Shown one piece after another: positions 1-11,900 of a DNA stretch of 32,264 bases. The DNA lies in contig CALAOW010000086.1 of the NCBI GenBank assembly GCA_937889395.1, forward strand, positions 1 to 32,264. Direction: 5' to 3'. The DNA is from an uncultured Pseudomonadota bacterium (GTDB lineage Bacteria > Desulfobacterota > Binatia > Binatales > Binataceae). The first letter of the stretch is position 1; each line of letters opens with the position of its first letter. The notes under the pieces were generated by a model. That model had not been told where the DNA came from. It worked only from the letters and a program-made list of their open reading frames with translations, and ran no database searches. Made by a program: the position numbers and the translations under genes.

Positions 1-29
1 GTGCCGAATCCACTACCCTTGGAAACGCC

Positions 30-350
30 ATGGATGCACCGATGATGAACGAGGTATTGCCCGATCTGCTCGAGGAGATGGTTTATATGCTCAAGCAGCA
101 GGGTGCCGATCCGCTGGAATCCAGGTTGCGCGCTCTGAGAATCGAGTCGGTCTGCGACTGTGGCGACGAGAATTGCTCGAGCTTCGCGACCGCCGTCGAA
201 GTCAAAGTCGCCAACTATGTCGAGCTGCAATCGATGGAAGGTCAGGTCATCATCGATCTGAACGCCGACGACGAGATCTGCTTCATCGAGGTGCTCGGCC
301 GTCCCGACGTGAAGTACCTGCTCGAAGAATTTTACGACGCGCAGAGCTGA
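30..350 (+). CDS. Small acidic protein with CxCx4C motif, unknown function
   Basis: I do not recognise this 106-residue protein. Residues about 42-49 read CDCGDENC, a compact cysteine cluster that could bind a metal. The C-terminal part (VIIDLNADDEICFIEVLG) has the strand-turn-strand look of small DUF2283-like proteins, but that link is only an impression. The protein is acidic and has no signal peptide or membrane segment, so it is probably cytosolic. The first ATG follows a weak purine run (ttggaaacgcc); a second ATG 12 bases on is an alternative start. It lies tail to tail with the esterase gene. The codon pattern is regular and its overlapping frames look like shadows, so I take it as real. 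Confidence 0.72.
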   Translation: MDAPMMNEVLPDLLEEMVYMLKQQGADPLESRLRALRIESVCDCGDENCSSFATAVEVKVANYVELQSMEGQVIIDLNADDEICFIEVLGRPDVKYLLEEFYDAQS

Positions 351-371
351 CCCGGCGCGCGCCGCGCGACT

Positions 372-1223
372 CTAGCCCGCCGCGCGCTTTTGCGGCGCGA
401 CGCGAAACCGCTCGACGAATTCGATCACCTCGGCGGCGACGCGCTCTTTCTCGCTGTCCACGGTAATCACGTGGTAGCTCTCCTCGAGCTCGACCGCGCG
501 TTTCTCGGGAGCGCCGAGATGTTTCATCACGTAGCCGACATTTTTGCGCATCGGGCACGTGTGATCGCGCCTGGCGTGCATCACCAGCGCCGGCTGCGTG
601 ATACGCGCCAGCATCGGCTTCACCAGCGCGCTTAAATCGAGCAGCTTCATCGGCGCCGACAAGGGCATCAGACGGCAGCTGGGATGGATCGACCGCGCAG
701 CCGCATCGTGGATATCCGACTCACCCGGATTGAGCAGGTAGATCCGGTCCACCAACGAACCGAGTATCCCGCGCAGGCCCCGCAGCATGATGGTCGTTGA
801 GGCCGGCAGAAAAAACCCCGGCGCAAGCATCGCGAGCCCCGCGACCGCCTCGCCCTGATCGGCGGCCAGCCGCGCCGCCAGCACAGCTCCCGCCGACAGT
901 CCCACCACCACGTTCGGCTCGCCGAACTGGCGCAGCTCCTCCAGGCCGTTGACGACGCTTTCGTACCAGTTGTCGTAGCCCGCCGCCCCCAACTCCTCGG
1001 GGGTTGCGGCGTGACCCGCCAGCTTGACGCCTCGCACGCGTACGCCGCGCGCCGCCAGCCGCTCGCCGAGGTAGCGCATCTCGTATGGAGTCCCGGTCAG
1101 ACCGTGGATCAGCAGCGCGCTCACACCCGCGCCGGGAAGGAAAAACTCGTGCGTATCGACGCCCGCTGAGTTACGCGACGCAGCCTCGGCGGAATCGGAA
1201 GAATCGGAACTCATCCCTGGCAT
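372..1223 (-). CDS. Alpha/beta hydrolase, carboxylesterase/monoglyceride lipase type
   Basis: This is a serine hydrolase of the Est30/monoglyceride-lipase type, expected to cleave carboxyl esters of short or medium acyl chains in the cytosol. With the start at 1223 it has 283 residues. The oxyanion segment HGLTGTP is at about 40-46, the nucleophile elbow GLSAG at 108-112 (Ser110), the acid in ARRDHTCP (Asp220) and the histidine in SYHVITVD (His251), so a full catalytic triad is present. The ORF track opens at 1394, inside ppiD. I chose 1223 because an AAGGAG lies upstream, overlapping the ppiD stop region; the ATG at 1214 is an alternative. It follows ppiD closely on the same strand and is probably co-transcribed. 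The substrate is unknown. Confidence 0.85.
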   Translation of the reverse strand: MPGMSSDSSDSAEAASRNSAGVDTHEFFLPGAGVSALLIHGLTGTPYEMRYLGERLAARGVRVRGVKLAGHAATPEELGAAGYDNWYESVVNGLEELRQFGEPNVVVGLSAGAVLAARLAADQGEAVAGLAMLAPGFFLPASTTIMLRGLRGILGSLVDRIYLLNPGESDIHDAAARSIHPSCRLMPLSAPMKLLDLSALVKPMLARITQPALVMHARRDHTCPMRKNVGYVMKHLGAPEKRAVELEESYHVITVDSEKERVAAEVIEFVERFRVAPQKRAAG

Positions 1224-1246
1224 TGCCGCGCGCCCGGCGCGCTCCT

Positions 1247-4429
<3,183 letters not shown>

Positions 4430-4483
4430 TCGACTCGCCGGATATCTCTCGAAACTTGAGCCGGCGCGTCGGGCCGTATTGAC

Positions 4484-5332
4484 GTGAGACGCAGCTTCCT
4501 CTGGCGTAACCGCGTGCTGCTGACCAGCGGCGCGCTGCTCATTGTGTCGCTTCATCTGATCTCGACCGGAGTCCATCCCGGCGATCTCGCGGCGCGTCCG
4601 GAGTCCGCATTTCTGGAAATCATCAGTCCGATCGACGCTGCGTTTACCCGTTTCAGCGACGGCGCTTCATCGATCGTCAACGACTACCTCAACCTGGTTC
4701 ACGTGCGCGAGGAAAACGCCCATCTGCGCAACGAGCTGGCGCGGGTCAAGGGCGATCGCGCGCGCCTGGTCGAGCTCGAGGTCGAAAATCGGCACCTCGG
4801 CGAAATGCTCGAACTCAAGGACGTGCTCGGCGCCAACGCAGTTGCCGCCAACGTGATCGGCAGCGACGCCACCGGCCTTTCACGCACCCTGATTCTCGCC
4901 TCGGGTTCGAGCGACGGACTTCGTCCCGGCATGGCCGTGCTCGCCAACCAGGGCGTGGTCGGCAAGATCATCGCCATCAGTCCGCACGCCTCGCGCGTGC
5001 TGTTGATCGACGACCACAACTCCGCGCTCGACGGTTTCGATCAACGCTCGCGCGCGCGCGGAATCGTCGCCGGGCTGGTCGATGATGGATTGATACTGAA
5101 GTACGCCGATCGCTCGCAGGACATCCGGGTCGGCGATAGTATCGTGACCTCGGGCCTCGATGGAATTTTCCCGCGTGGCCTGCTGGTCGGAACGATCAAA
5201 AGCGTGCACCGGGGAGGGCCGGGCTTGTTCCTTGGCGTAAGGATCGAACCGGCGGTTGATTTTCGCGAACTCGAACAGGTGCTGATCGTCACTCAACCGC
5301 CGCCCCACCTCGACGACGGGGCCAAGGACTGA
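4484..5332 (+). CDS. mreC: Rod shape-determining protein MreC
   Basis: MreC is the bitopic elongasome scaffold that activates PBP2. It has 282 residues. A short basic N-terminus (RRSFLWRNR) leads into a transmembrane helix at about 10-27. A coiled coil follows at about 65-112 (HLRNELARVKGDRARLVELEVENRHLGEM). The two beta-barrel periplasmic domains then run to the end, with typical segments such as ASGSSDGLRPGMAVL and GVVGKIIAI. The start is a GTG 54 bases after mreB; no strong ribosome binding site is visible. The tail is short and proline-rich. The gene lies between mreB and mreD in canonical order. Confidence 0.96.
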   Translation: MRRSFLWRNRVLLTSGALLIVSLHLISTGVHPGDLAARPESAFLEIISPIDAAFTRFSDGASSIVNDYLNLVHVREENAHLRNELARVKGDRARLVELEVENRHLGEMLELKDVLGANAVAANVIGSDATGLSRTLILASGSSDGLRPGMAVLANQGVVGKIIAISPHASRVLLIDDHNSALDGFDQRSRARGIVAGLVDDGLILKYADRSQDIRVGDSIVTSGLDGIFPRGLLVGTIKSVHRGGPGLFLGVRIEPAVDFRELEQVLIVTQPPPHLDDGAKD

Positions 5333-5337
5333 CGGAT

Positions 5338-5844
5338 TTGCGCCTCACCCTGCTGTTCGCGGCGTTCGTGGTGCTGGGATTGGCGTTTGAATCCGCGGTC
5401 CCGCACCTGGTTTCTTTTCGCGCGCTGATTCCGAACCTGATCATCATACTGGTTGTCGATCTCGGCCTGCGCCATCATGGCGTCCTGCCCGCGATGCTGG
5501 CGTTCGCGATGGGCTACGCGACCGACGCACTGGCCGGCTCGCATCCCGGCCTCAACGCCTTCATGATGACGATGGTCTTCCTGGTGAGCTACGAGATTTC
5601 GACCCGGCTGATGGTGGCCAACGCGATGGTCGGCGCGACCGTGGTGTTCTTCGGTGTGATCGCGACCGCGCTGGCCACCGTTGCCTTCGCCGATGGCTTC
5701 AACGCACTTTCCGACACCGGCTCGATGCTTGGGGGACTGACGCTCGAGGCCGCCATCTCCGCGATAGTCGCGCCGTTCATCTTTGCGATGCTGGCCGCAA
5801 GCAAGCGGATGGCGGGATTGCCTGGGAGAGCGGCGCGCGAATAG
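5338..5844 (+). CDS. mreD: Rod shape-determining protein MreD
   Basis: MreD is the polytopic membrane component of the elongasome. It has 168 residues and consists almost wholly of hydrophobic helices (about five segments), with the typical start RLTLLFAAFVVLGLAFES and the segment FRALIPNLIIILVVDLGLRH. It begins with a TTG only 5 bases after the mreC stop. An AAGGA inside the end of mreC, about 9 bases upstream, supports this start and suggests translational coupling. The sequence is poorly conserved as usual for MreD, and the operon position carries much of the assignment. Confidence 0.92.
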   Translation: MRLTLLFAAFVVLGLAFESAVPHLVSFRALIPNLIIILVVDLGLRHHGVLPAMLAFAMGYATDALAGSHPGLNAFMMTMVFLVSYEISTRLMVANAMVGATVVFFGVIATALATVAFADGFNALSDTGSMLGGLTLEAAISAIVAPFIFAMLAASKRMAGLPGRAARE

Positions 5845-5864
5845 ATTGAGAGTGGGAACCATCA

Positions 5865-7751
5865 GTGGCGAAGTTCCACATCCCTAAAAGCAACCGGCCC
5901 GTTCCGCTTCTGGAACCGCGAATCGCGGCGTTGACCGCCCTGATGTTTGCGGTTTTCGGGCTGGTCTCCGTGCGCCTGTACTACCTGCAGGTTCTGCATC
6001 ATCAGGAAAATGTCGAGCTGGCGGATCGCAACCGGATCCGCATCCAACGCGTGCCCGCGCCGCGCGGGCTGGTTTTCGATCGCAATCACCGTCCGCTGGT
6101 CGATACGAAGCCGTCGTTCGACGCGCAGCTCGTGCCCGAGGATTCCGACAATCTTTCGCTCACGATTGAAAGGCTCGAGCGCTACACCGGCGGAGATCAA
6201 ATCGCCGGCAAAATTTCCGACGCCGACGAGGCGGGCCGCCCGCCCTACGAGCCCGTCACCGTCGCCGAGCGTCTTGGATGGCAACAGGTGGTGGCGCTCG
6301 AGGCGCATCAGCTCGAGCTGCCCGGCGTCAGTCTCCAAATCACCCCCGCGCGGCATTACCTGTACGGCCAGCTCGCCGCGCATCTGCTCGGCTACGTCGG
6401 CGAGGTGACCAAGAACGATCTGATCCAGAAGGCCGACTACCGCATGGGCGACGAGATCGGAAAATTCGGCCTCGAGCGCGTGTGGGAGAGTTCTCTGCGC
6501 GGCGACGCCGGCGGACAGGAGATCGAAGTTGACGCCGTGGGGCGGCGCCTGCGCGTGCTCAAGGAAATTGCCGACAAGCCCGGCGAAAGCATCGTCATGA
6601 CCATCGATCTCAATCTCCAGCAGGCCGCGGAGCAGGCGATGGCCGGGAAGAACGGCGCCTTCGTCGCGCTCGATCCGAGAAACGGCGACGTGCTCGCGAT
6701 GGTTTCGCATCCAGCCTTCGACCCCGACATCTTTGGCGGCGGCGTGAAAGCGTCGGCGTGGCGCGAACTGACGACCGACCCGAACCATCCACTGCAAAAT
6801 CGCGTCACCCAGGGAATTTATCCACCCGGCTCGACCTTCAAAATCGTCGATACGATAGCAGGACTCCAGGAAGGCACGCTGAATCCTGATACTGCCTACA
6901 ATTGCCCCGGCGGATTGTGGTTCGGCGGACGCGAGTATCATTGCTGGCGCAAACAAGGCCACGGCACCGTCGAGCTGCACGATGCGATCGTGCGCTCATG
7001 CGACGTTTATTTTTACAACGTCGGAGAAAGGCTTGGCGTCGATCGGATTGCGAAATGGTCCAATCAGCTCGGACTCGGAATCAAGAGCGGCATCGATCTC
7101 GATCACGAGAATCCCGGCACCATCCCGTCGTCGGCGTGGAAGCAGAAGCGCTTCCACGAGCGATGGTATCCCGCGGAAACGCTCTCGGTCGCCATCGGCC
7201 AGGGTTACGTCGCGACCACGCCGCTCCAGATGGCGCAGGTCGCCGCCCAGGTCGCCAACGGCGGCATCCGCTATCGGCCGCAATTCGTCAAGTACGTCGA
7301 GGGACTCGACGGCAATATCGCCAAGTCGTATCCGCCGGCGATCGAGAACCGAATCAAGATCGATCCGGACGACCTCGAAGTCGTCAAGGACGCGATGGCC
7401 GACGTCGTCAACGGCGCCGGCGGCACCGCGCACAAAGCCCATCTCGACGATGTCATCGTATGCGGCAAAACCGGCACGGCCCAGGTCGTCGGCAGCAGCG
7501 CTCCGGTCGGCGAGAGCGAGGCAGATGACAAGACGCCCGACCAGTTCAAGGACCACGCATGGTTCATCGCGTTCGCGCCAAAGGATCATCCGACCATCGC
7601 CGCAGCCTGCATCATCGAGCACGGCGGTCATGGCGGCAGCGCGTCGGCGCCGGTGATTCACGACGTCTTCCAGCGCTACTTCCAGCTCAATCCTCCCCCG
7701 CCCAAACCTGAAATAGCGCGCGTGCTCGAAGACGCCTCGCCATCTCAATGA
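5865..7751 (+). CDS. mrdA: Penicillin-binding protein 2, peptidoglycan transpeptidase
   Basis: PBP2 is the class B transpeptidase that cross-links peptidoglycan during cell elongation, paired with RodA. It has 628 residues, the usual length. A single transmembrane anchor lies at about 21-42. The pedestal domain includes RVPAPRGLVFDRNHRPL (about 62-78). The transpeptidase domain carries SxxK as STFK (Ser323-Lys326), the second motif as SCD (378-380, where SxN is usual elsewhere but SxD is common in PBP2), and KTG at 535-537. The start is a GTG 20 bases after mreD. Its domains and its place before rodA make the assignment firm. Confidence 0.97.
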   Translation: MAKFHIPKSNRPVPLLEPRIAALTALMFAVFGLVSVRLYYLQVLHHQENVELADRNRIRIQRVPAPRGLVFDRNHRPLVDTKPSFDAQLVPEDSDNLSLTIERLERYTGGDQIAGKISDADEAGRPPYEPVTVAERLGWQQVVALEAHQLELPGVSLQITPARHYLYGQLAAHLLGYVGEVTKNDLIQKADYRMGDEIGKFGLERVWESSLRGDAGGQEIEVDAVGRRLRVLKEIADKPGESIVMTIDLNLQQAAEQAMAGKNGAFVALDPRNGDVLAMVSHPAFDPDIFGGGVKASAWRELTTDPNHPLQNRVTQGIYPPGSTFKIVDTIAGLQEGTLNPDTAYNCPGGLWFGGREYHCWRKQGHGTVELHDAIVRSCDVYFYNVGERLGVDRIAKWSNQLGLGIKSGIDLDHENPGTIPSSAWKQKRFHERWYPAETLSVAIGQGYVATTPLQMAQVAAQVANGGIRYRPQFVKYVEGLDGNIAKSYPPAIENRIKIDPDDLEVVKDAMADVVNGAGGTAHKAHLDDVIVCGKTGTAQVVGSSAPVGESEADDKTPDQFKDHAWFIAFAPKDHPTIAAACIIEHGGHGGSASAPVIHDVFQRYFQLNPPPPKPEIARVLEDASPSQ

Positions 7752-7767
7752 CAGGAGTGCGGCCCTG

Positions 7768-8874
7768 ATGGCGGGCGGCGATCGCAGATTCATACTTCAT
7801 TTCGACTGGACGCTGTTCATCCTGGTTTTTGCGTTGGCCGGAATCGGGCTGGTCAGCGTCATCAGCGCGTCGTACGCGGGTGCGCATCGCACGTGGGACC
7901 CTCTGGTAATTCGCCAGTTGATTTGGATCGCGGGGGGCACAGTCGCGATGCTCATCGCGGTCCTTGTCGACTATCGAACTCTGCAGGCCTACGCCTACCC
8001 ATTTTATGTGGTGGTGATCGGACTCCTGATCGCCGTAATGATCTCCGGCCACGCCACCGGTGGATCGCGCCGATGGATCAATCTGGGCGCCTTCCATCTC
8101 GAACCCTCCGAGCTGGCCAAGCTCGCCGTCGTGCTCGTGATGGTGCGTTATCTGCGTGAGGAGCCGCCGAAAGGGGGATGGGGCCTGCGCCATTTGATCA
8201 TCCCGTTCATCCTGCTCGGCATCCCTGCGGCACTCGTGCTCAAGCAACCCGACCTTGGCACGGGACTGATACTCGTGCTGATCACCATTACGCTGGTTTT
8301 CGTGGGCGGCCTGAATTTGCGCACGATGCTGGTGCTGGCGATAGCCGCGATGCTCGCGGCTCCGCTGAGCTGGCACTATCTCAAGCCTTACCAGCGCCAG
8401 CGCATGGTCAGCTTCATCAATCCGCAGGCCGACCCGCTCGGCTCCGGCTACCACATCATCCAGTCTGAAATCGCGATCGGCGCCGGAGGCCCATTCGGCA
8501 AGGGATTTCTGAACGGTACGCAGGCGCGGCTGAATTTTCTGCCTGAGCAGAGCACCGATTTTATTTTCGCGGTTTTTGCCGAGGAGTTCGGTTTGGCAGG
8601 CGCCCTGCTTTTGTTGACATTGTACGCGAGCGTGATTGCGCGTGGCGCATGGATCGCCAGACACGCGCGCGACCGCTTCGGCGCGTTGCTCGCGGTCGGA
8701 TTGACGGCGATCGTCTTCTGGCAGGTGGCGGTCAACATCGGGATGGCGACCGGGATGCTGCCGGTGGTGGGAATCACGTTGCCGTTGGTGAGTTACGGCG
8801 GCTCGTCGCTGATCGCGATGATGGCGGCGATGGGCATTCTGATCAGCATCAACACCCGCCGCTACCTGTTCTGA
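7768..8874 (+). CDS. rodA: RodA, SEDS-family peptidoglycan glycosyltransferase
   Basis: RodA polymerises lipid II into glycan strands and works as a pair with PBP2. It has 368 residues with about ten membrane helices. The SEDS signature segments are clear: GHATGGSRRWINLG, FHLEPSELAKLA, the large-loop stretch GSGYHIIQSEIAIGAGG, FLPEQSTDFIFAVFAEEFG, and VGITLPLVSYGGSS near the end. The ATG at 7768 is preceded by AGGAG 11 bases upstream and lies 16 bases after mrdA. FtsW is the only realistic alternative, and the mrdA neighbour settles it as RodA. Confidence 0.98.
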   Translation: MAGGDRRFILHFDWTLFILVFALAGIGLVSVISASYAGAHRTWDPLVIRQLIWIAGGTVAMLIAVLVDYRTLQAYAYPFYVVVIGLLIAVMISGHATGGSRRWINLGAFHLEPSELAKLAVVLVMVRYLREEPPKGGWGLRHLIIPFILLGIPAALVLKQPDLGTGLILVLITITLVFVGGLNLRTMLVLAIAAMLAAPLSWHYLKPYQRQRMVSFINPQADPLGSGYHIIQSEIAIGAGGPFGKGFLNGTQARLNFLPEQSTDFIFAVFAEEFGLAGALLLLTLYASVIARGAWIARHARDRFGALLAVGLTAIVFWQVAVNIGMATGMLPVVGITLPLVSYGGSSLIAMMAAMGILISINTRRYLF

Positions 8875-8897
8875 GTTTCTTCGATGAGGTAAAGCAC

Positions 8898-9143
8898 GTG
8901 GCTCACAAGAAAAAGTTCACCGATCCGACCGACATCGAAATCATCGAAATTCATGCCCGCTTCGTCGAGGCGATGGAGAATGTCAGGCTCGAAACGATAA
9001 GCCCCGAGATGAAGCAGCGCTATTTGGCGATCATGAAATCGCTGACGGAAAAGCTCGCCATGCCGAGCAAGCCGCTGCACGAAATTCTGGGCGAGATGAT
9101 GGCCGAGGCCGGTCCCATGATCTTCCAGGCGATGCAGCGCTAG
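8898..9143 (+). CDS. Small helical protein at the end of the rod-shape operon, unknown
   Basis: I do not recognise this 81-residue protein. The ORF track opens at 8649 inside rodA, but a GTG at 8898 preceded by GATGAGGT gives a sensible start 23 bases after the rodA stop. The sequence is amphipathic and helical throughout: a basic start (AHKKK), then IEIIEIHARFVEAMENVRLE and a Met-rich tail (EILGEMMAEAGPMIFQAMQ). There is no signal peptide or membrane segment. Position and spacing suggest co-transcription with mreBCD-mrdA-rodA. A link to cell elongation is inference from context only. It ends 9 bases before the end of the convergent amt gene. Confidence 0.7.
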   Translation: MAHKKKFTDPTDIEIIEIHARFVEAMENVRLETISPEMKQRYLAIMKSLTEKLAMPSKPLHEILGEMMAEAGPMIFQAMQR

Positions 9144-9152
9144 CGAGTGCGG

Positions 9153-10493
9153 TTACGCTTCGAAGGCGTAGGCAGCCTCTTCATGCTCGCTGAGATCGAG
9201 TCCGACCTGCTCCGCTTCGGGCATCACGCGCAGTCCGACCAGTGCGTCCGTCACCTTCAGCAGAATCATGCTGCCGATGAACGAAAACGCCATGCTCGCG
9301 ACGACGGCTGTCGCCTGTACGAATAGCTGGCGCGGATTTCCATAGAAGAGACCGTCGGCGCCAGCGGCGTTGACCAACACGCTGGCAAACAGCCCGGTCG
9401 CAAGCGCGCCCCATATTCCGCCGACCGCGTGCACGCCGACCACGTCGAGCGCATCGTCGTACCCGAACCGCGACTTCATCCGGACCGCGCTGTAGCAGAG
9501 CACGCCTGCGACTGCGCCGATGATTATCGCCGGGACGGGGCCGACGTACCCCGACGCCGGAGTTATTGCCACCAGGCCCGCCACCGCGCCGCTCGCCGCG
9601 CCCAGCACAGTTGGCTTGCCGCCGATCCACCATTCCGCCACCACCCACGTCAGCGCTGCGGCCGACGCGCCAAGATGAGTCGCGACGAATGCGGACACCG
9701 CCAGGCCGTTGGCGGCCAGCGAACTTCCCGCGTTGAACCCGAACCATCCGACCCACAGCAATCCCGCGCCGGTGACGGTCATCGTCAGGTTATGCGGCTG
9801 CATCGGCTCATGCGGGAAGCCGCGGCGCTTACCGACCATCAGCGCGGCGGCGAGTGCGGCGACGCCCGACGAGATGTGAACGACAGTGCCGCCGGCAAAA
9901 TCGAGCGCGCCCATTTGGTGAATCCATCCGTCGACGCCCCATACCCAGTGCGCCAGCGGATCGTAAATCAGAGTGACCCAGAGGATGCTGAAAACCAGGA
10001 ACCCCTTGAATGACATTCTCTCCGCGATCGCGCCGGTGATCAGTGCGGGCGTGATCACGGCAAACATGCACTGGTAAATCATGAACGCCTGATGCGGCAC
10101 GGTCGCCGAATAGGCGGCATACGGCTGTGTGGCGCTGACGCCGCTCAGGCCAGCCCACGAAAGTGCGCCGACTAAAGCGCTACCGGGCGCGAACGCGAGG
10201 CTGTAGCCGAACAGCACCCATTGGATCGACACGATCGCGACCAGGATGAAGCTCTGCATCAACGTCGAGAGCACGTTCTTGCGCCGCACCATCCCGCCGT
10301 AAAAGAGCGCGAGTCCCGGAATCGTCATCATCAGAACCAGCGCGGACGAGAGCAGCAGCCATGCGGTGTCGGCGCCTTCGATTTTTGGCGCGGCGGGAAC
10401 TTCCGCGGCCGCCGGCGACGCGAACGCCAGACACAATGCCACGCACAGCACGATAGGGTTGCGAGCGAGCGAGCGGATTGATTTCGGAACCAT
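9153..10493 (-). CDS. amtB: Ammonium transporter AmtB
   Basis: This is an inner-membrane ammonia/ammonium channel of the Amt/Rh family. It has 446 residues: a cleavable signal peptide (about 1-30, ending PAAAE) followed by the eleven-helix core. Family segments include GLALFYGGMVRRKNVL, the first pore histidine in GGTVVHISSGVAAL, WVGWFGFNAGS, and the second pore histidine in VVGVHAVGGIWGALATG. The C-terminal cytosolic tail is short and ends SEHEEAAYAFEA. A strong GGAGGGG lies 6 bases before the ATG. No PII (glnK) gene is adjacent, which is unusual because the two genes are normally linked. Confidence 0.97.
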   Translation of the reverse strand: MVPKSIRSLARNPIVLCVALCLAFASPAAAEVPAAPKIEGADTAWLLLSSALVLMMTIPGLALFYGGMVRRKNVLSTLMQSFILVAIVSIQWVLFGYSLAFAPGSALVGALSWAGLSGVSATQPYAAYSATVPHQAFMIYQCMFAVITPALITGAIAERMSFKGFLVFSILWVTLIYDPLAHWVWGVDGWIHQMGALDFAGGTVVHISSGVAALAAALMVGKRRGFPHEPMQPHNLTMTVTGAGLLWVGWFGFNAGSSLAANGLAVSAFVATHLGASAAALTWVVAEWWIGGKPTVLGAASGAVAGLVAITPASGYVGPVPAIIIGAVAGVLCYSAVRMKSRFGYDDALDVVGVHAVGGIWGALATGLFASVLVNAAGADGLFYGNPRQLFVQATAVVASMAFSFIGSMILLKVTDALVGLRVMPEAEQVGLDLSEHEEAAYAFEA

Positions 10494-10499
10494 CTTCGA

Positions 10500-10525
10500 C
10501 CCCTCCAGGCTTGCTAGAGCCTTGG
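10500..10525 (-). promoter_or_regulatory. Hairpin overlapping the amtB ribosome binding site
   Basis: In the amtB leader, AGGCT and AGCCT pair around a 6-base loop and extend by two further pairs across a one-base bulge. The outer strand shares two bases with the GGAGGGG ribosome binding site. The structure could modulate translation, but it is small and may be incidental. Confidence 0.35.
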
Positions 10526-10615
10526 CGATCAGCTTTTGCAGCTCTCAGTTGCGAGTGAACCTGCCTGACTTTTCCGAAAAAAACAACTTTTCATTTTGCA
10601 ATGCGGATTGTGCGC

Positions 10616-10648
10616 AAAAAAAGAGGCGGCTCGGATGAACCGCCTCTT
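10616..10648 (-). terminator. Intrinsic terminator of the acyl-CoA dehydrogenase gene
   Basis: Two perfect 9-base arms (AAGAGGCGG and CCGCCTCTT) flank a 10-base loop. Read on the minus strand, the hairpin is followed directly by seven T. It begins about 25 bases after the acyl-CoA dehydrogenase stop, which makes it a textbook rho-independent terminator that insulates amtB. Confidence 0.9.
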
Positions 10649-10672
10649 CGCGAGCATCGGGTTGGATGATTC

Positions 10673-11860
10673 TCAGCCCTTGGGGAGTAACAGGATGCGC
10701 TCGCCGATCATGTTCTTCTGCACCGGCGAGGTGCCACCCGCGATCGTCAGCGACTCCGAGTACAGAATCCGGCGCATCCAGTCACCCTCCGGCGCGAACG
10801 GCGTATGGCCCTCGATCAGTGCGTACTCGCCGAGCAGCCGGGTGATGAACTTGGTCATCCGCTGTCCCAAGTCGGTCGAGAGCAGCTTGGAAATCGACGC
10901 TTCGGGTCCGGGCTGCTGACCCTTGAGGCGCTTGGAGAGGCTGCGCAAGCCGTTGTACTTCTTGGCGGTCGTTTCGATCGCGAACTGCGCGATTTGCTGG
11001 CGGATGTCATTGTCCTCGATCGCCGGCCGGCCATTTATCTGCACGGCTTTGGCGACCTGGACGAGTGCATGGAGCAACTGTTCGGTGCCGCCGAGCGTCT
11101 CGCCGATTCCGAACCGCTCGTGCATCAGGGTCGCGACCAGCACCTGCCATCCCATGTTGAGCGGGCCGAGCAGGTTTTCCTTGGGCACGCGCACGTCCTC
11201 GAAAAAGATCTCGTTGAACTCGCTGTCGCCGGTGATTTGCTTGAGCGGACGCACGCTCACCCCGGGCGCCTTCATATCGACCAGCAACGCGCTCATCCCC
11301 TTGTGCTTGGGCAGGTCGGGATCGGTGCGCACGAAGAGCTGCACGAAGTCCGAGCGATGCGCGATCGTGGTCCAGACCTTCTGGCCGTTGACGATAAACT
11401 CATCGCCCTTGAGCTCGGCGCGGCACTGGATCGACGCGAGGTCCGAGCCCGCGCCCGGCTCCGACAGCCCTTCGCACCAAATCTCGTCGCCGGTGAGGAT
11501 CGGATTGAGGTAGCGTTTTTTTTGCTCGTCGGTCCCCCATTGCATCAGGGCCGGCCCGGTCATGATCACGCCGAGCACGTTGCATCCCATCGGCAGGTTG
11601 AGGCGGCCGAGTTCCTGCTGAAAGATGACCTGCTCGATGAAGGTGGCGCCGCGGCCGCCGTATTCCTTGGGCCAGGTCAGACCGGCCCATCCCGCGGCGT
11701 AAAGTTTTTTGTGCCAGGCCTTGAGACGAGCCCAGATTGCGTCGCCACCGCCGGCTCCGAGGTCATCGATGCTGCCCATAGATTGAGGGCGATTCTCTTC
11801 GAGCCAGCGCCGCACGTCCATCCGATAAGCGTCCTGTTCGGGGGTCCAGGTAAAATCCAT
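10673..11860 (-). CDS. Acyl-CoA dehydrogenase family protein
   Basis: This is an FAD-dependent alpha,beta-dehydrogenase of acyl-CoA thioesters, passing electrons to ETF. It has 395 residues and the full three-domain fold. The N-terminal helical domain begins MDFTWTPEQDAYR. The middle beta domain has WCEGLSEPGAGSDLAS (FAD/substrate loop) and GQKVWTT. The C-terminal helical domain ends with SESLTIAGGTSPVQKNMIGERILLLPKG. This end is typical of large bacterial acyl-CoA dehydrogenase clades acting on cholate, steroid or branched acyl-CoAs, so the substrate is open. A GAGGAG lies about 13 bases upstream of the ATG. It stands alone, with a strong terminator downstream. Confidence 0.93.
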   Translation of the reverse strand: MDFTWTPEQDAYRMDVRRWLEENRPQSMGSIDDLGAGGGDAIWARLKAWHKKLYAAGWAGLTWPKEYGGRGATFIEQVIFQQELGRLNLPMGCNVLGVIMTGPALMQWGTDEQKKRYLNPILTGDEIWCEGLSEPGAGSDLASIQCRAELKGDEFIVNGQKVWTTIAHRSDFVQLFVRTDPDLPKHKGMSALLVDMKAPGVSVRPLKQITGDSEFNEIFFEDVRVPKENLLGPLNMGWQVLVATLMHERFGIGETLGGTEQLLHALVQVAKAVQINGRPAIEDNDIRQQIAQFAIETTAKKYNGLRSLSKRLKGQQPGPEASISKLLSTDLGQRMTKFITRLLGEYALIEGHTPFAPEGDWMRRILYSESLTIAGGTSPVQKNMIGERILLLPKG

Positions 11861-11900
11861 TTGGTTCGCAAATCTCCTCTTTCAGTGACCGGTGCGTTCA

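Noticed and set aside
5862-6980. 372-codon minus ORF opposite mrdA, and 7687-8664 opposite rodA
   Set aside because: Both are fully contained in conserved genes on the other strand and show no family pattern.
10494-10625. Sigma54 promoter for amtB
   Set aside because: I looked for TGGC-N8-TTGC on the minus strand; a TTGCA is present but GG is not at the required distance.
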